The position numbers and the translations under genes were made by a program. This document shows, one piece after another, positions 17,926 through 26,788 of a DNA stretch of 64,000 nt (its first letter is position 1; each line of letters opens with the position of its first letter). Source of the stretch: Spelaeicoccus albus (GTDB taxonomy: Bacteria > Actinomycetota > Actinomycetes > Actinomycetales > Brevibacteriaceae); NCBI RefSeq assembly GCF_013409065.1, contig NZ_JACBZP010000001.1:2800518-2864517 (forward strand), given 5' to 3'. The notes beneath the pieces were generated by a model that did not search any database, was not told the DNA's origin, and saw only the letters and a program-made list of their open reading frames with translations.

Positions 17926-19341
17926 TCAGCCGGGCAGGTCGAGTTTCAGCAGTGCGTTCTCGATCACTTCGGGCAGCGCCGGGTGGATCCAGTACTGGCC
18001 GTGCGCCATCGCCTTCGCGTCCAGGCCGAAGGACATCGCCTGAATGAGCGGCTGAATGATCATGGACGCTTCCGGGCCGAGGATGTGCGCGCCAATGAGT
18101 TGTCCGCTGTCGCGGTCGGCCAGTAGTTTCACGAATCCCGTCGTGTCCTCGAGAGCCCAGCCGTACGCGACGGCACCGTAGTCGTGTGTTGCGACAACAT
18201 AGCTGCGCCCGTCGTCGTGGGCTTCCTGCTCGGTCAAGCCGACCGAGGCGATCTGAGGATGCGTGAATACGGCCGACGGCACGTACCGGTGGTCCGAAGC
18301 GGTGAGATGATCGGGATCGATCAAATTGGCTTGGACGACCCGCGCCTCGTGATTTGCCACGTGTTTGAGCTGATACGGGCTGCAGACGTCCCCGAGCGCG
18401 AACACGTCGTCCTGCGCAGTGCCGCCGCTGAGAACCCGCTGGAACTCGTCGACGGCGATCCTGCCGTCCGCGTGCATGTCGATTCCGGCGTTGTCCGCGC
18501 GGAGCAGATCGCCGGATGGACGGCGTCCGCTGGCCAGCAGGAGGGTGTCGGCGGCAAGCGTCGTGACGGCGCCGTCAGCGGACCGGTAGTCGACTTCGAC
18601 GCCGTCCGAACCAGTGCGCACGGCAGTGACCTGCGCGTTCAGGTGGACGTCCCAGGATTCGCGCGCGCATTCGGTGAACCGTTCGGCTATTGCGGCGTCC
18701 TGATGGCGCAGCAGGGGAGCGGAACGGGCCACGACGGTCATCGACGTGCCGAGCGCCGAAAAGACGTGCGCCATTTCGGCGGCGATGTACCCGCCCCCGA
18801 GCACGATCATCGACCCGGGCAGCTCAGCCAACCGCATGACGGTGTCGGACGAGTGGATGCGTGAGCCGGGCGCGCCGACTGCGGCTGCATCCAGTCCATC
18901 GATGTCGGGGACGATGACGCGGGAGCCCGCCGCTATGACGAATCGGTCAGCCGTGAGGACGCGGCCGCCGGCAGTCGTGAGCTCGCGGCGTCCGGTGAAC
19001 TCGGCGTGCTCCGGATACACCGTCACATTGGGCAGCCGCTCGCTTCGGTAGGAACGGCCGTCGCTTTCGATCGGGTCGATTCGACCGAAGACGCGTTCAC
19101 GGATGTCCGGCCATCGCACCCCGTCGACGTGTGCGTCGACACCGTAACGGGAGCTATCGCGTGCCGTACGCGCCACCTCGGCGGCATACACGAACATTTT
19201 CGTCGGAATGCAGCCGGTGTTCAGGCAAGTACCGCCGAAGAGTCCTTGTTCGATGATCGCCACCGAGAGGTCGTCGAATCGGTCGTCGACGATCGAATTG
19301 CCCGAGCCGGTTCCGATGACTATGAGGTCGTAATGGGTCAT
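17926..19341 (-). CDS. mtr: Mycothione reductase
   Basis: A 471-residue FAD-dependent pyridine nucleotide-disulphide oxidoreductase that reduces mycothiol disulphide with NADPH, keeping the cytoplasmic thiol pool reduced. The redox pair is in GGTCLNTGCIPTKM, the NAD(P)H Rossmann motif is VLGGGYIAAEMAH, and the C-terminal interface motif HPALPEVIENALL holds the catalytic His/Glu. IGTGSGNSIVDDRF near the N-terminus separates it from dihydrolipoyl dehydrogenase, which is present elsewhere in this window. The enzyme is diagnostic of mycothiol-making actinobacteria. Confidence 0.93.
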   Translation of the reverse strand: MTHYDLIVIGTGSGNSIVDDRFDDLSVAIIEQGLFGGTCLNTGCIPTKMFVYAAEVARTARDSSRYGVDAHVDGVRWPDIRERVFGRIDPIESDGRSYRSERLPNVTVYPEHAEFTGRRELTTAGGRVLTADRFVIAAGSRVIVPDIDGLDAAAVGAPGSRIHSSDTVMRLAELPGSMIVLGGGYIAAEMAHVFSALGTSMTVVARSAPLLRHQDAAIAERFTECARESWDVHLNAQVTAVRTGSDGVEVDYRSADGAVTTLAADTLLLASGRRPSGDLLRADNAGIDMHADGRIAVDEFQRVLSGGTAQDDVFALGDVCSPYQLKHVANHEARVVQANLIDPDHLTASDHRYVPSAVFTHPQIASVGLTEQEAHDDGRSYVVATHDYGAVAYGWALEDTTGFVKLLADRDSGQLIGAHILGPEASMIIQPLIQAMSFGLDAKAMAHGQYWIHPALPEVIENALLKLDLPG

Positions 19342-19370
19342 GCGGCAAGTCTACGAAAGACCGTCCGACC

Positions 19371-19438
19371 CAAAACGCGCGGTGGCGTCGGGAACGCCCC
19401 GTCAGAACGGGGCGTTCCCGACGCCACCGCGCGTTTTA
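19371..19438. terminator. 68-bp palindromic element, copy 1 (after glnA)
   Basis: An inverted repeat with a perfect 30-bp stem at 19372-19401 and 19408-19437 and a 6-nt loop TCAGAA. The arms include AAAACGCGCGGTGGCGTCGG and end in a T-rich tail on the + strand and an A-rich one opposite. It is 23 bp beyond the glnA stop codon and also ends upstream of the mtr start, so it is probably the glnA terminator. It belongs to the six-copy family described in the findings. Confidence 0.85.
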
Positions 19439-19460
19439 TGGCGCGCCGAGCACGGCGGGC

Positions 19461-20885
19461 CTACAGGTCGTAGTACAGCTCGAATTCGTGCGGAGTCGGG
19501 CGAAGCCGGAAGGATTCGATTTCGTGGTCGCGCTTGTAATCGAGCCACGCTTCGATCAGATCGGGCGTGAACACATCGCCTTCGGTGAGATATTCGTGAT
19601 CGGCTTCAAGCGCGGCCAGCGATTGCTCGAGGCTGGCCGGGACGACCTTGATGCCCTTGTGCTCTTCCGGCGGCAACTCGTAGAGATCCTTGTCGATCGG
19701 TTCCGGCGGATCGATGCGGTTACGGATCCCGTCGAGACCTGCCATGAGTTGAGCCGCGAACGACAAATACGGGTTCGATGCGGGGTCGGGAACGCGGAAC
19801 TCGAGTCGCTTGGCTTTCGGGGAATTACCGGTGACGGGGATCCGAATGGCGGCCGAGCGGTTCCGCTGGGAGTAGACAAGGTTGACCGGTGCTTCATACC
19901 CGGGGACCAGTCGCCGGTAGGAGTTGATAGTCGGGTTCGTGAACGCCAGGAGGCTGTCGGCGTGCTCGACGAGTCCGCCGATGTACCAGCGTGCGAGATC
20001 CGAGAGGCCGGCGTAGCCGTTCTCGTCGTAGAAAAGCGGTTTGCCGTCTTTCCACAAGGACTGGTGGCAGTGCATGCCCGAGCCGTTGTCGCCAAACAAG
20101 GGTTTCGGCATGAAAGTGGCGGACTTGCCGTTTTGCCAGCTGATGTTCTTGACGATGTACTTGAACAGCAAGAGGTCGTCGGCTGCGTGCTGGAGCGTTG
20201 TGAATTTGTAGTTGATCTCTTGCTGACCGGCCGTGCCGACCTCGTGGTGCGCGCGCTCGACCTCGAGACCGAGGTCGGACATCGTGGTGGAGATCTCGTC
20301 GCGCAGATCGGCGAAGTGGTCGACCGGCGGGACGGGGAAGTACCCGCCCTTGTAACGGGTCTTGTAGCCGAGGTTTCCGCCCGGCTCGTCACGTCCGGTG
20401 TTCCATGCCGCTTCGACCGAATCGAGCGCGTAGAAGCTTTCGTTCGGAGCCGTGTTGAAGCGGATGTCGTCAAAGACGTAAAACTCCGCTTCGGAACCGA
20501 AAAAGACCGTGTCGGCGATGCCGGTGCTGCGCAAATGGGCTTCGGCCTTGGCCGCCACTTGCCGCGGATCGCGCGAATACGGCTCGTCGGTGAAGGGGTC
20601 CACAATCGAATGGTTGAGGACGAGGGTCTTTTCCACACGGAACGGGTCGATGAATGCCGTCGCCGGATCCGGGATGAGTTTCATGTCGGATTCGTGAATT
20701 GCTTGGAAGCCGCGAATGGATGAGCCGTCGAAAAGCAGACCGTTCTCGAACGCCTCGGCTCCGAATGCAGTGGCTGGCATGTTGAAGTGCTGGACGACGC
20801 CGGGCAGGTCGCAGAACCTGATGTCGACGTACCTGACTTCTTCATCGGTCATGAATTTCAGTAGTTCGTCAGCGGACTTGAACAC
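19461..20885 (-). CDS. glnA: Glutamine synthetase type I, adenylylatable
   Basis: A 474-residue GS-I beta-type enzyme, the main glutamine synthetase expected in an actinobacterium. Motifs are [45 protein letters not shown] and [11 protein letters not shown]. The adenylylation site is DLYELPPEE, with Tyr402 as the likely target of GlnE. The gene lies about 3.6 kb from glnE on the opposite strand. It is a dodecamer in the family and is regulated post-translationally by the adenylylation cycle. Its transcript is probably ended by the adjacent 68-bp palindrome. Confidence 0.97.
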   Translation of the reverse strand: MFKSADELLKFMTDEEVRYVDIRFCDLPGVVQHFNMPATAFGAEAFENGLLFDGSSIRGFQAIHESDMKLIPDPATAFIDPFRVEKTLVLNHSIVDPFTDEPYSRDPRQVAAKAEAHLRSTGIADTVFFGSEAEFYVFDDIRFNTAPNESFYALDSVEAAWNTGRDEPGGNLGYKTRYKGGYFPVPPVDHFADLRDEISTTMSDLGLEVERAHHEVGTAGQQEINYKFTTLQHAADDLLLFKYIVKNISWQNGKSATFMPKPLFGDNGSGMHCHQSLWKDGKPLFYDENGYAGLSDLARWYIGGLVEHADSLLAFTNPTINSYRRLVPGYEAPVNLVYSQRNRSAAIRIPVTGNSPKAKRLEFRVPDPASNPYLSFAAQLMAGLDGIRNRIDPPEPIDKDLYELPPEEHKGIKVVPASLEQSLAALEADHEYLTEGDVFTPDLIEAWLDYKRDHEIESFRLRPTPHEFELYYDL

Positions 20886-21087
20886 GTTGCTCCTAGCAAA
20901 TCAGATGATCCGGGTGCAGGTCCCCGGCAACGACTCAAAATTACCAGGTGCGCGTATCGAGTCGGTGTCTTCATTGTTTCGTCGAAGTTTCGCGGGGTGC
21001 CGATGTGCGCGTGGCGGAAGCCGGTTTACCGGCGCATTCCGGCCGAGTGGTTCGTTGCGGCGGGTCGGTCGGCGATAACCTGGGGGT

Positions 21088-21525
21088 GTGGTGGACAGAC
21101 GTGACATCGGAAGCTGGCTCGAGGGCCCGCCGAAGTCGAATAAGCAGAATTGGCCGGGCGAGCGGCTCGGGCGTCCGGAGTCCGGGAAGGGCTCCGTCGC
21201 GCGCGTCGGACGACGGCTCATTGGGCTCGTCATTGACTGGGCGATCGCCATCCTGATCTCCCGCCTGGCTTTCGGGGACGCTCAGTGGGCGACGTTGACG
21301 GTTTTTGCCGTCGAGCAATTCCTGTTGGTCGGCACTTTGGGGTACGGGATCGGTCACCGCATCGTCGGCATCCGGATCGTGCGCTTGGACGGTTCGTGGG
21401 CAGGGCCGCTGCGCGCCATCGTCCGCACAGTCCTATTGTGCCTCGTCATTCCGGCGGTCGTGTGGGACGCCGATCAGCGCGGTGTTCACGACAAGGCGGC
21501 CGGCACCATCGCGGTTCGCATCTAG
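21088..21525 (+). CDS. RDD-family membrane protein
   Basis: A 145-residue protein with an RDD domain; the first helix is GRRLIGLVIDWAIAILISRLAF (about residues 40-62), followed by a second hydrophobic region and LLCLVIPAVVWDADQRGVHDKAAG near the end. The family is of unknown function, usually two or three membrane helices, and in some bacteria is tied to cation transport or surface lipid. Two adjacent GTG codons (21088 and 21091) are possible starts. It diverges from glnA across 200 bp of non-coding DNA. Confidence 0.82.
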   Translation: MVDRRDIGSWLEGPPKSNKQNWPGERLGRPESGKGSVARVGRRLIGLVIDWAIAILISRLAFGDAQWATLTVFAVEQFLLVGTLGYGIGHRIVGIRIVRLDGSWAGPLRAIVRTVLLCLVIPAVVWDADQRGVHDKAAGTIAVRI

Positions 21526-21546
21526 CACCGCCCAGCCAAAAAAAGA

Positions 21547-21614
21547 CAAAACGCGCCGCGGCGTCAAGAACGCGCAGTCATGACTGCGCGTTCTTGACGC
21601 CGCGGCGCGTTTTG
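21547..21614. terminator. 68-bp palindromic element, copy 2 (perfect)
   Basis: A perfect palindrome of two 34-bp arms meeting at GTCATGAC with no loop. The left arm begins CAAAACGCGCCGCGGCGTCA. It starts 22 bp after the RDD stop and ends 37 bp before the convergent DUF4191 stop. It could act as a bidirectional terminator or be a mobile palindromic repeat; see findings. Confidence 0.85.
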
Positions 21615-21650
21615 CGGACGGCTGCAGTGCGAAAGGCGGGGGAGCCGGGG

Positions 21651-22397
21651 TCAGCGGCCGCGCAGGCCCTTGCGGTCCGGCCGTGCACGCGCCGGGTCGA
21701 CGCCCTTTGGGATGGGCATGGCCGATGACGGCAGCGCCGTCAAACGCTTGCGCACGGCAAGCACCTCGGCCTTCGTCAGTTCGGGCTTGAGCTTGGTCAC
21801 TGTACGGTTCAGCTTCCGCAGCGGAACCTGGTTGTCACCGTTGCCGGCTTGAATCAAGTGCACCGGAACGTTCGGAAGTACCCGCGACGTGCGCTTCTTC
21901 TCCTTGCCGAGAATTCGCGCGGCGCGCTGCGCCGGGCCTTCGCTGACCAGTACGACACCGGCCTTGCCTGTCGCCCGGAACACCAGGTCCTGGGTCCGCG
22001 GCTCAATGACGACGGGCTGCTCCTCCACGGACCAGCCGCGCTTGAGAGTGCCGAGAGCCGAGCCAACAGCACCCGGCTGTCCATCGATCTGCTTGAAAGC
22101 GGCACGCTCTGCCATTCGGGCCAGCACGAACATCGCGGCCAGAATGCCGAAAGCGACGCCCAACACTGTGGCGTAGATCGCGTGACCGACGATGAAGCCG
22201 GCGACCGCGCCAATGAAAACCAGGCCGAAAAAGGCCAGCAGCATCCACCAGACAACGGCGGGGTTTTGCCGCCGCGTCATCTTGAAGACGTTCCAGATCT
22301 GCTTTAGCCGGCCATCTTCTTTTTTGGGCTTATCCGGTTTGGGCTTCCGGGAAAAAAGTCCCCGGACAGACTTCCCCCGCTCATTACTTTCAGGCAT
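21651..22397 (-). CDS. DUF4191 membrane protein
   Basis: A 248-residue actinobacterial membrane protein. A basic, Lys-rich N-terminus (residues 1-45, RKPKPDKPKKEDGRLKQIW) precedes two hydrophobic helices at about residues 47-70 and 74-95. The remaining C-terminal domain is basic and carries ATGKAGVVLVSEGP, and ends in a basic tail. The family is found next to lipA in many actinobacteria; the function is unknown. The ATG at 22397 gives the conserved start MPES; the longer open frame upstream is spurious. Confidence 0.85.
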   Translation of the reverse strand: MPESNERGKSVRGLFSRKPKPDKPKKEDGRLKQIWNVFKMTRRQNPAVVWWMLLAFFGLVFIGAVAGFIVGHAIYATVLGVAFGILAAMFVLARMAERAAFKQIDGQPGAVGSALGTLKRGWSVEEQPVVIEPRTQDLVFRATGKAGVVLVSEGPAQRAARILGKEKKRTSRVLPNVPVHLIQAGNGDNQVPLRKLNRTVTKLKPELTKAEVLAVRKRLTALPSSAMPIPKGVDPARARPDRKGLRGR

Positions 22398-22443
22398 GAC
22401 ATCAATTCTAGGGGGTGGACGGAACGAGAACGAGTCGCGACCG

Positions 22444-23451
22444 TCAGCGACGCGCGCTGAGCAGAGCGGACGCTTCCTGCCGGGCCGGCATATCGCGGTC
22501 CAAATGCGACAAATGCTCCGGGATGTCCCACCCGCGGCGGCGCATGGCACCCGCCCACAATTTTCCCGCGCGGTACGACGAGCGCACCAGCGGGCCCGAC
22601 ATGACGCCGAGGAATCCGATCTCTTCGGCTTCTTTTGACAGCGCGACGAATTCCTCCGGCTTCACCCAACGATCGACGGGATGGTGACGCGGAGACGGGC
22701 GCAGGTATTGCGTAATGGTGATGATGTCGGTGCCGGCGTCGTGCAGCGCCTGCAGGGCTTCAACGACTTCTTCGTACGTCTCGCCCATACCGAGAATCAG
22801 ATTCGACTTGGTGACGAGTCCGTTGTCCCGGGCCTTGGTCAGCACCGAGAGCGAACGGTCGTACCGGAACCCCGGGCGGATGCTCTTGAAAATCCGCGGC
22901 ACTGTCTCGACATTGTGCGCGAGCACCTCGGGCCGCGAGGAAAACACTTCGGCCAGCTGGTCGTCGTTCGAATTGAAGTCCGGAATCAGCAATTCGACGC
23001 CGGTGCCCTGATTCAGGCCATGGATGCGTCGTACCGTTTCGGCATACAGCCACGCGCCGCCGTCGTCCAGGTCATCACGGGCAACACCGGTGATCGTGGA
23101 ATAGCGCAGACCCATATCGGCCACCGATTCGGCCACGCGCCTCGGCTCGTCGGTATCCAACGGCGACGGCTTGCCGGTGTCGATCTGACAGAAGTCGCAT
23201 CGACGCGTGCACTGCGAACCGCCGATGAGGAACGTCGCCTCGCGGTCTTCCCAACATTCGAAGATGTTCGGGCAACCGGCCTCTTCGCAGACTGTGTGCA
23301 GCCCTCCGGATTTGACAAGGTTTTTCAGGTCTTTGTACTCCGGACCCATTTTGGCGGTGGTCTTGATCCACTCTGGCTTCTGCTCGATGGGAGTTTCGGC
23401 GTTGCGCGCTTCAATGCGAAGCAGTCGCCGTCCCTCTGGCGCAATAGTCAC
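22444..23451 (-). CDS. lipA: Lipoyl synthase
   Basis: A 335-residue radical-SAM enzyme that inserts two sulphurs into octanoyl groups on lipoyl domains. The N-terminal auxiliary cluster cysteines are in [14 protein letters not shown], and the radical-SAM cluster is in CTRRCDFCQ. The C-terminal SSYRAG carries the serine ligand of the auxiliary cluster. The start is GTG with an AAGGAG ribosome-binding site about 9 bp away. It follows lipB by 72 bp and its products SucB and GcvH are clients; sucB is at 30191. Confidence 0.97.
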   Translation of the reverse strand: MTIAPEGRRLLRIEARNAETPIEQKPEWIKTTAKMGPEYKDLKNLVKSGGLHTVCEEAGCPNIFECWEDREATFLIGGSQCTRRCDFCQIDTGKPSPLDTDEPRRVAESVADMGLRYSTITGVARDDLDDGGAWLYAETVRRIHGLNQGTGVELLIPDFNSNDDQLAEVFSSRPEVLAHNVETVPRIFKSIRPGFRYDRSLSVLTKARDNGLVTKSNLILGMGETYEEVVEALQALHDAGTDIITITQYLRPSPRHHPVDRWVKPEEFVALSKEAEEIGFLGVMSGPLVRSSYRAGKLWAGAMRRRGWDIPEHLSHLDRDMPARQEASALLSARR

Positions 23452-23523
23452 CCGTCATGCTCCTTAGCGTGTCGAGGTTGTCGATCAGCCGTGCTCCCAC
23501 AGACTAATACAGATCCGCCGGCG

Positions 23524-24216
23524 TCAAGAGACGACGTTAGCCAGGTCACCATCGGGGGCTGGACTGCTGCTCGGAAAATACCGCGGCATGACCTCGCGCA
23601 CGGCAGCCGCCGCATCGTGCGGTGTGACGTCGCGACCGGTCTCTTCACTGAGCGATGCCACGCCGGCATCGGTGATACCGCACGGCACGAACGTCGAGTA
23701 CGCCTCCAGCGAGTTGTCGCAGTTCAACGCAAATCCGTGCATCGTCACATTTGCTGCTACCCGGATCCCGATGGCGGCGATCTTCCGCGCCGGCCGAGCG
23801 CCCGAACCGGCCGCGTCCGCCGGGAGCCACACACCCGATCGCCCTTCGACCCGTTCGCCGGGGACGCCGAACCGCTCGCACACATCGATGAGCATGGCCT
23901 CGAGCGTGCGTACGTACTCGACGACGTCGACGGGGTCGGGCAGCCGCAGGATCGGGTAGCCGACCAGCTGTCCGGGGCCGTGCCACGTGATCTTACCGCC
24001 GCGGTCGGCGTCGATGACGGGGATGTCGCCGGAGGGGCGTTCCCAGTCCTCGGTACGCTTGCCCGCCGTGTACACCTCGCGGTGTTCGAGCAAAAGCACC
24101 ACGTCATCGGCCGTACCGGCCGCCACGTCGGCGTGAACGGATCTTTGCAGGGCGAGTGCTTCGGTGTAGTCGACGTAGTCGGGCGCCAGCCCGACGGTGC
24201 GAAAGCCAAGTGCCAT
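23524..24216 (-). CDS. lipB: Lipoate-protein ligase / octanoyltransferase
   Basis: A 230-residue enzyme that moves the octanoyl group from acyl carrier protein to the lipoyl-domain lysine. The motif [18 protein letters not shown] holds the conserved lysine and histidine region, and KIAAIGIRV and MHGFALNCD with the catalytic cysteine-lysine dyad follow. [11 protein letters not shown] is the C-terminal signature. The ATG at 24216 was chosen over an upstream ATG, since the codons above it show no family similarity. It is upstream of lipA and probably co-transcribed. Confidence 0.93.
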   Translation of the reverse strand: MALGFRTVGLAPDYVDYTEALALQRSVHADVAAGTADDVVLLLEHREVYTAGKRTEDWERPSGDIPVIDADRGGKITWHGPGQLVGYPILRLPDPVDVVEYVRTLEAMLIDVCERFGVPGERVEGRSGVWLPADAAGSGARPARKIAAIGIRVAANVTMHGFALNCDNSLEAYSTFVPCGITDAGVASLSEETGRDVTPHDAAAAVREVMPRYFPSSSPAPDGDLANVVS

Positions 24217-24308
24217 AGCCGATACTGTACGCCCACCGGTCGCCGAGATTACGGATACGTAAATCATCAACGCTTGTCAAACGATAACAAACAACATCAT
24301 AATGAAGC

Positions 24309-25832
24309 ATGGAAAAGGGAGGAAGGTCACATTCACCCGAGCTGCCGGGTTACGAGATCCTCCGCCGGATCAACAGGGGCGACGCGATTGCCGGATATCT
24401 GGCGACGGATGCGGACGGGCATCGGGTCGAGTGCCTCGTTGCTCAGTCATCCGAAGCAAAGTCGCCGGTCGTCGATGCGCCCGGCGAGCCGGACGTCGCG
24501 CACCCCCATCTCGCCGAATTGCTCGACGTCGTCCAGAGCGCCGGCGGAGAGTCCGCAGTCGTCATCGACTATCTGCAAGGGGGCACTCTCTCGGCGCTGG
24601 TGCGCGCCGTTGGAGCGTTGAGCCTCGGACAGGTGATCACCGTCATGGAGCCGATCGCCTCCGCCGTCGGGTTCGTGCACGAGCAAGGATTCTGCCACTC
24701 GGCAGTCAGCGCCGAGTACATTTTCGTGGCGGCCTCGGGGCTGCCGAAGATCTTGGGGCCGGCCGCCGTACGGGCGTTGGGCGTCGGTTCCGGCGAAACA
24801 GCGGACGCCGGCCGGCGCGCCGACGTCCGCGCACTGGGAGCACTGGCCTGGACACTGCTGACGGGGCACGAGCCGCCGGTCGGCCGGATCAGGCCGCCGA
24901 TCCGCGTGTACCACCCGGAGCTTCCCGAACGTCTTGTCGAGGCCATTGAAGACCCGGCGCAATTCACCGCTGCCGGATTCGCCGAGACCGTGCATACCCT
25001 TGCCGTGTCGGAGGCGGACGCCGCGCCGGCCCCGTTGCGGCTCGTCCGTACCGACGCGCGCGAACCGAGCAGTGATGCCCTCACGGCTCAACTACGCCTG
25101 TCCGCCGGCGCCGGGCGAGCGGGGGCGGGCCCGCCGACCGGTGCCGAAAAGACAGGGGAGGAGCGATCGGGCCCCCGGCCGGCGGCCGGCCGGCTTGCGG
25201 GTATCGGCGCCCGACAACGACGCCGGGGACGGCACAGACGACGCGGCCGCCGCGCACTTGTCTGGCCGGCCGTCGCCGCCGTGCTGGCCTGCGCCGTCGC
25301 AGTGACGGCGTTCATGGTCGGCGCGGGTGAATCGTCCGGCCCGGAACCGACCGGCCCGGAACAGATCGGCAACGACAAGACCCTCGCCGCGGAGCCCGCC
25401 GGCGCGCGGGATCACACGCCATCCGCGGAAATTCCGGCACACATCGGCGCGGCCGCCGCCTCGGCCAAACCACTACGCGCCGTCACCGGATTGGTCTGGA
25501 TCCGCGCGGACATGTTCGGGAACGCCGATCGGTCACGGCTGGAGCTACTTGACGCACCGCATTCGACGGCCTGGCGGGAGGACGCCGGCAAGCTTCGAAC
25601 GCTGAGACGCGCCGGGTCGAAGCTGGAGGGATTGCACATGAGTCTGTTGTCGGCCGAACGGATCGCACAAAGCAGCGCGCGCGCCGTCGTTGCCGTGACC
25701 GTCAAAACCAGCGCCTATCGGCAGGTTGACGACGCCGGTCACACCATCGCTCGCAAAGCCGCCGCTATCGCATCGCACCGGCTGACCTTGGTGCGCCGCG
25801 ACGGCCGATGGCTCATCTCGGCGGTTCGATAG
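24309..25832 (+). CDS. Membrane-anchored pseudokinase
   Basis: A 507-residue protein. Residues about 12-235 have the layout of a Ser/Thr protein kinase (GYEILRRINRGDAIAGYLAT, VIDYLQGGTLSALV, then GFCHSAVSAEYIF). The key catalytic positions are lost: no glycine-rich loop GxGxxG, no lysine in VECLVAQ, the HRD aspartate is Ala132 (HSA), Tyr137 stands where N is expected, and LGP replaces DFG. A basic stop-transfer RRRGRHRRRGRRA precedes one transmembrane helix (317-338). Residues 340-507 would be outside the cell and end RLTLVRRDGRWLISAVR, like an NTF2-type fold. No close functional match is known to me. Confidence 0.75.
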   Translation: MEKGGRSHSPELPGYEILRRINRGDAIAGYLATDADGHRVECLVAQSSEAKSPVVDAPGEPDVAHPHLAELLDVVQSAGGESAVVIDYLQGGTLSALVRAVGALSLGQVITVMEPIASAVGFVHEQGFCHSAVSAEYIFVAASGLPKILGPAAVRALGVGSGETADAGRRADVRALGALAWTLLTGHEPPVGRIRPPIRVYHPELPERLVEAIEDPAQFTAAGFAETVHTLAVSEADAAPAPLRLVRTDAREPSSDALTAQLRLSAGAGRAGAGPPTGAEKTGEERSGPRPAAGRLAGIGARQRRRGRHRRRGRRALVWPAVAAVLACAVAVTAFMVGAGESSGPEPTGPEQIGNDKTLAAEPAGARDHTPSAEIPAHIGAAAASAKPLRAVTGLVWIRADMFGNADRSRLELLDAPHSTAWREDAGKLRTLRRAGSKLEGLHMSLLSAERIAQSSARAVVAVTVKTSAYRQVDDAGHTIARKAAAIASHRLTLVRRDGRWLISAVR

Positions 25833-25837
25833 TCCGG

Positions 25838-26725
25838 CTAGCCGGCCAGCCAGCGGGCAGCGGACCCGATGTCCGGATGGGCGAATTCAAATCCGGACGC
25901 CGTCAGCGCGGTCGGCACGGCGCGCGTGCTGGCCAAGATGTCGGCCGCGAAGCCGTCGACCGCCGCGTGCAGCGCCCAGCCGGGGACGGGCAGCGCGGCG
26001 GGCCGTCCGAAGGCGCCGGCCAAGGCCCGGATGACTCGCTTGTTGCGCTGCGGCTCCGGTCCGACGAAGTTCACCGGCCCCGAAATCGTCTCGTCGGCGA
26101 CCACGTGCGCGTATGCCCGGGCAACATCAGCGAGCGTGATCCACGGCCACCACTGCCGTCCCGTCCCGAGCGGTCCGCCGAGCCCGGCACGTAAGAGCGG
26201 CAGCATTTTCCCCGCGGCGCCGCCGCCCGTTCCCAACACGATTCCGGTTCGGGCCCGGACGGCACGCACGCCGGCCGGGAGCTGCGAGGCCGCGGCTTCC
26301 CACTCGCGGCACACATCCGCCAGGAACCCCGTCCCGATCGGTGCGGCCTCGGTCAGAACCTCGTCGCCCCGGTCGCCGTAGAACCCGACGGCGGACGCGT
26401 TGACGAACACCCGCGGCGGCGAGGCGACCCGTCGAACGGCGTCCGCGAGCGTTTGGGTGGTATCAACGCGGGACGACACGATGAGATGCCGATAACGCGA
26501 CGTCCACCTGCGGTCGGCCACCCCCGCGCCGGCCAAGTTGATCACGGCGTCCGCGCCGTCGATGATGGCCTCATCCAGGCTGTGCCGGGCCGGATCCCAC
26601 TGTTTCTCGAGCCGACTGGCCGGCGGACGCCGCACCAGACGCACGGTGGAGTGCCCGGCCTCGGCAAGACACCGCTGAAGCTCCGACCCGACGAAGCCGC
26701 CGACTCCCGACAGAACTATCTTCAT
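25838..26725 (-). CDS. TIGR01777-type NAD-dependent epimerase (YfcH-like)
   Basis: A 295-residue extended SDR protein. The Rossmann motif is VLSGVGGFVGSELQRCL at the N-terminus, with NLAGAGVADRRWT and NASAVGFYGDRGDE (the family YG) next, then WPWITLADVARA and a C-terminal SDR tail. The reaction is unknown; it is annotated as an NAD(P)-sugar or cell-division-inhibitor homologue by family. It ends 5 bp from the pseudokinase stop codon in convergent orientation with no room for a terminator. Confidence 0.85.
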   Translation of the reverse strand: MKIVLSGVGGFVGSELQRCLAEAGHSTVRLVRRPPASRLEKQWDPARHSLDEAIIDGADAVINLAGAGVADRRWTSRYRHLIVSSRVDTTQTLADAVRRVASPPRVFVNASAVGFYGDRGDEVLTEAAPIGTGFLADVCREWEAAASQLPAGVRAVRARTGIVLGTGGGAAGKMLPLLRAGLGGPLGTGRQWWPWITLADVARAYAHVVADETISGPVNFVGPEPQRNKRVIRALAGAFGRPAALPVPGWALHAAVDGFAADILASTRAVPTALTASGFEFAHPDIGSAARWLAG

Positions 26726-26788
26726 GAATTCATGCTAATCGCGGTTAGGGGCTAAAAATCGTCCCGCCTCGAAGCATAGGGTCGAAAT

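Noticed and set aside
22681-24621. 646-aa + strand open frame across lipA, lipB and the pseudokinase start
   Set aside because: It overlaps three real genes on the other strand or in another frame and lacks recognisable sequence; lipA and lipB motifs fix the coding frames.
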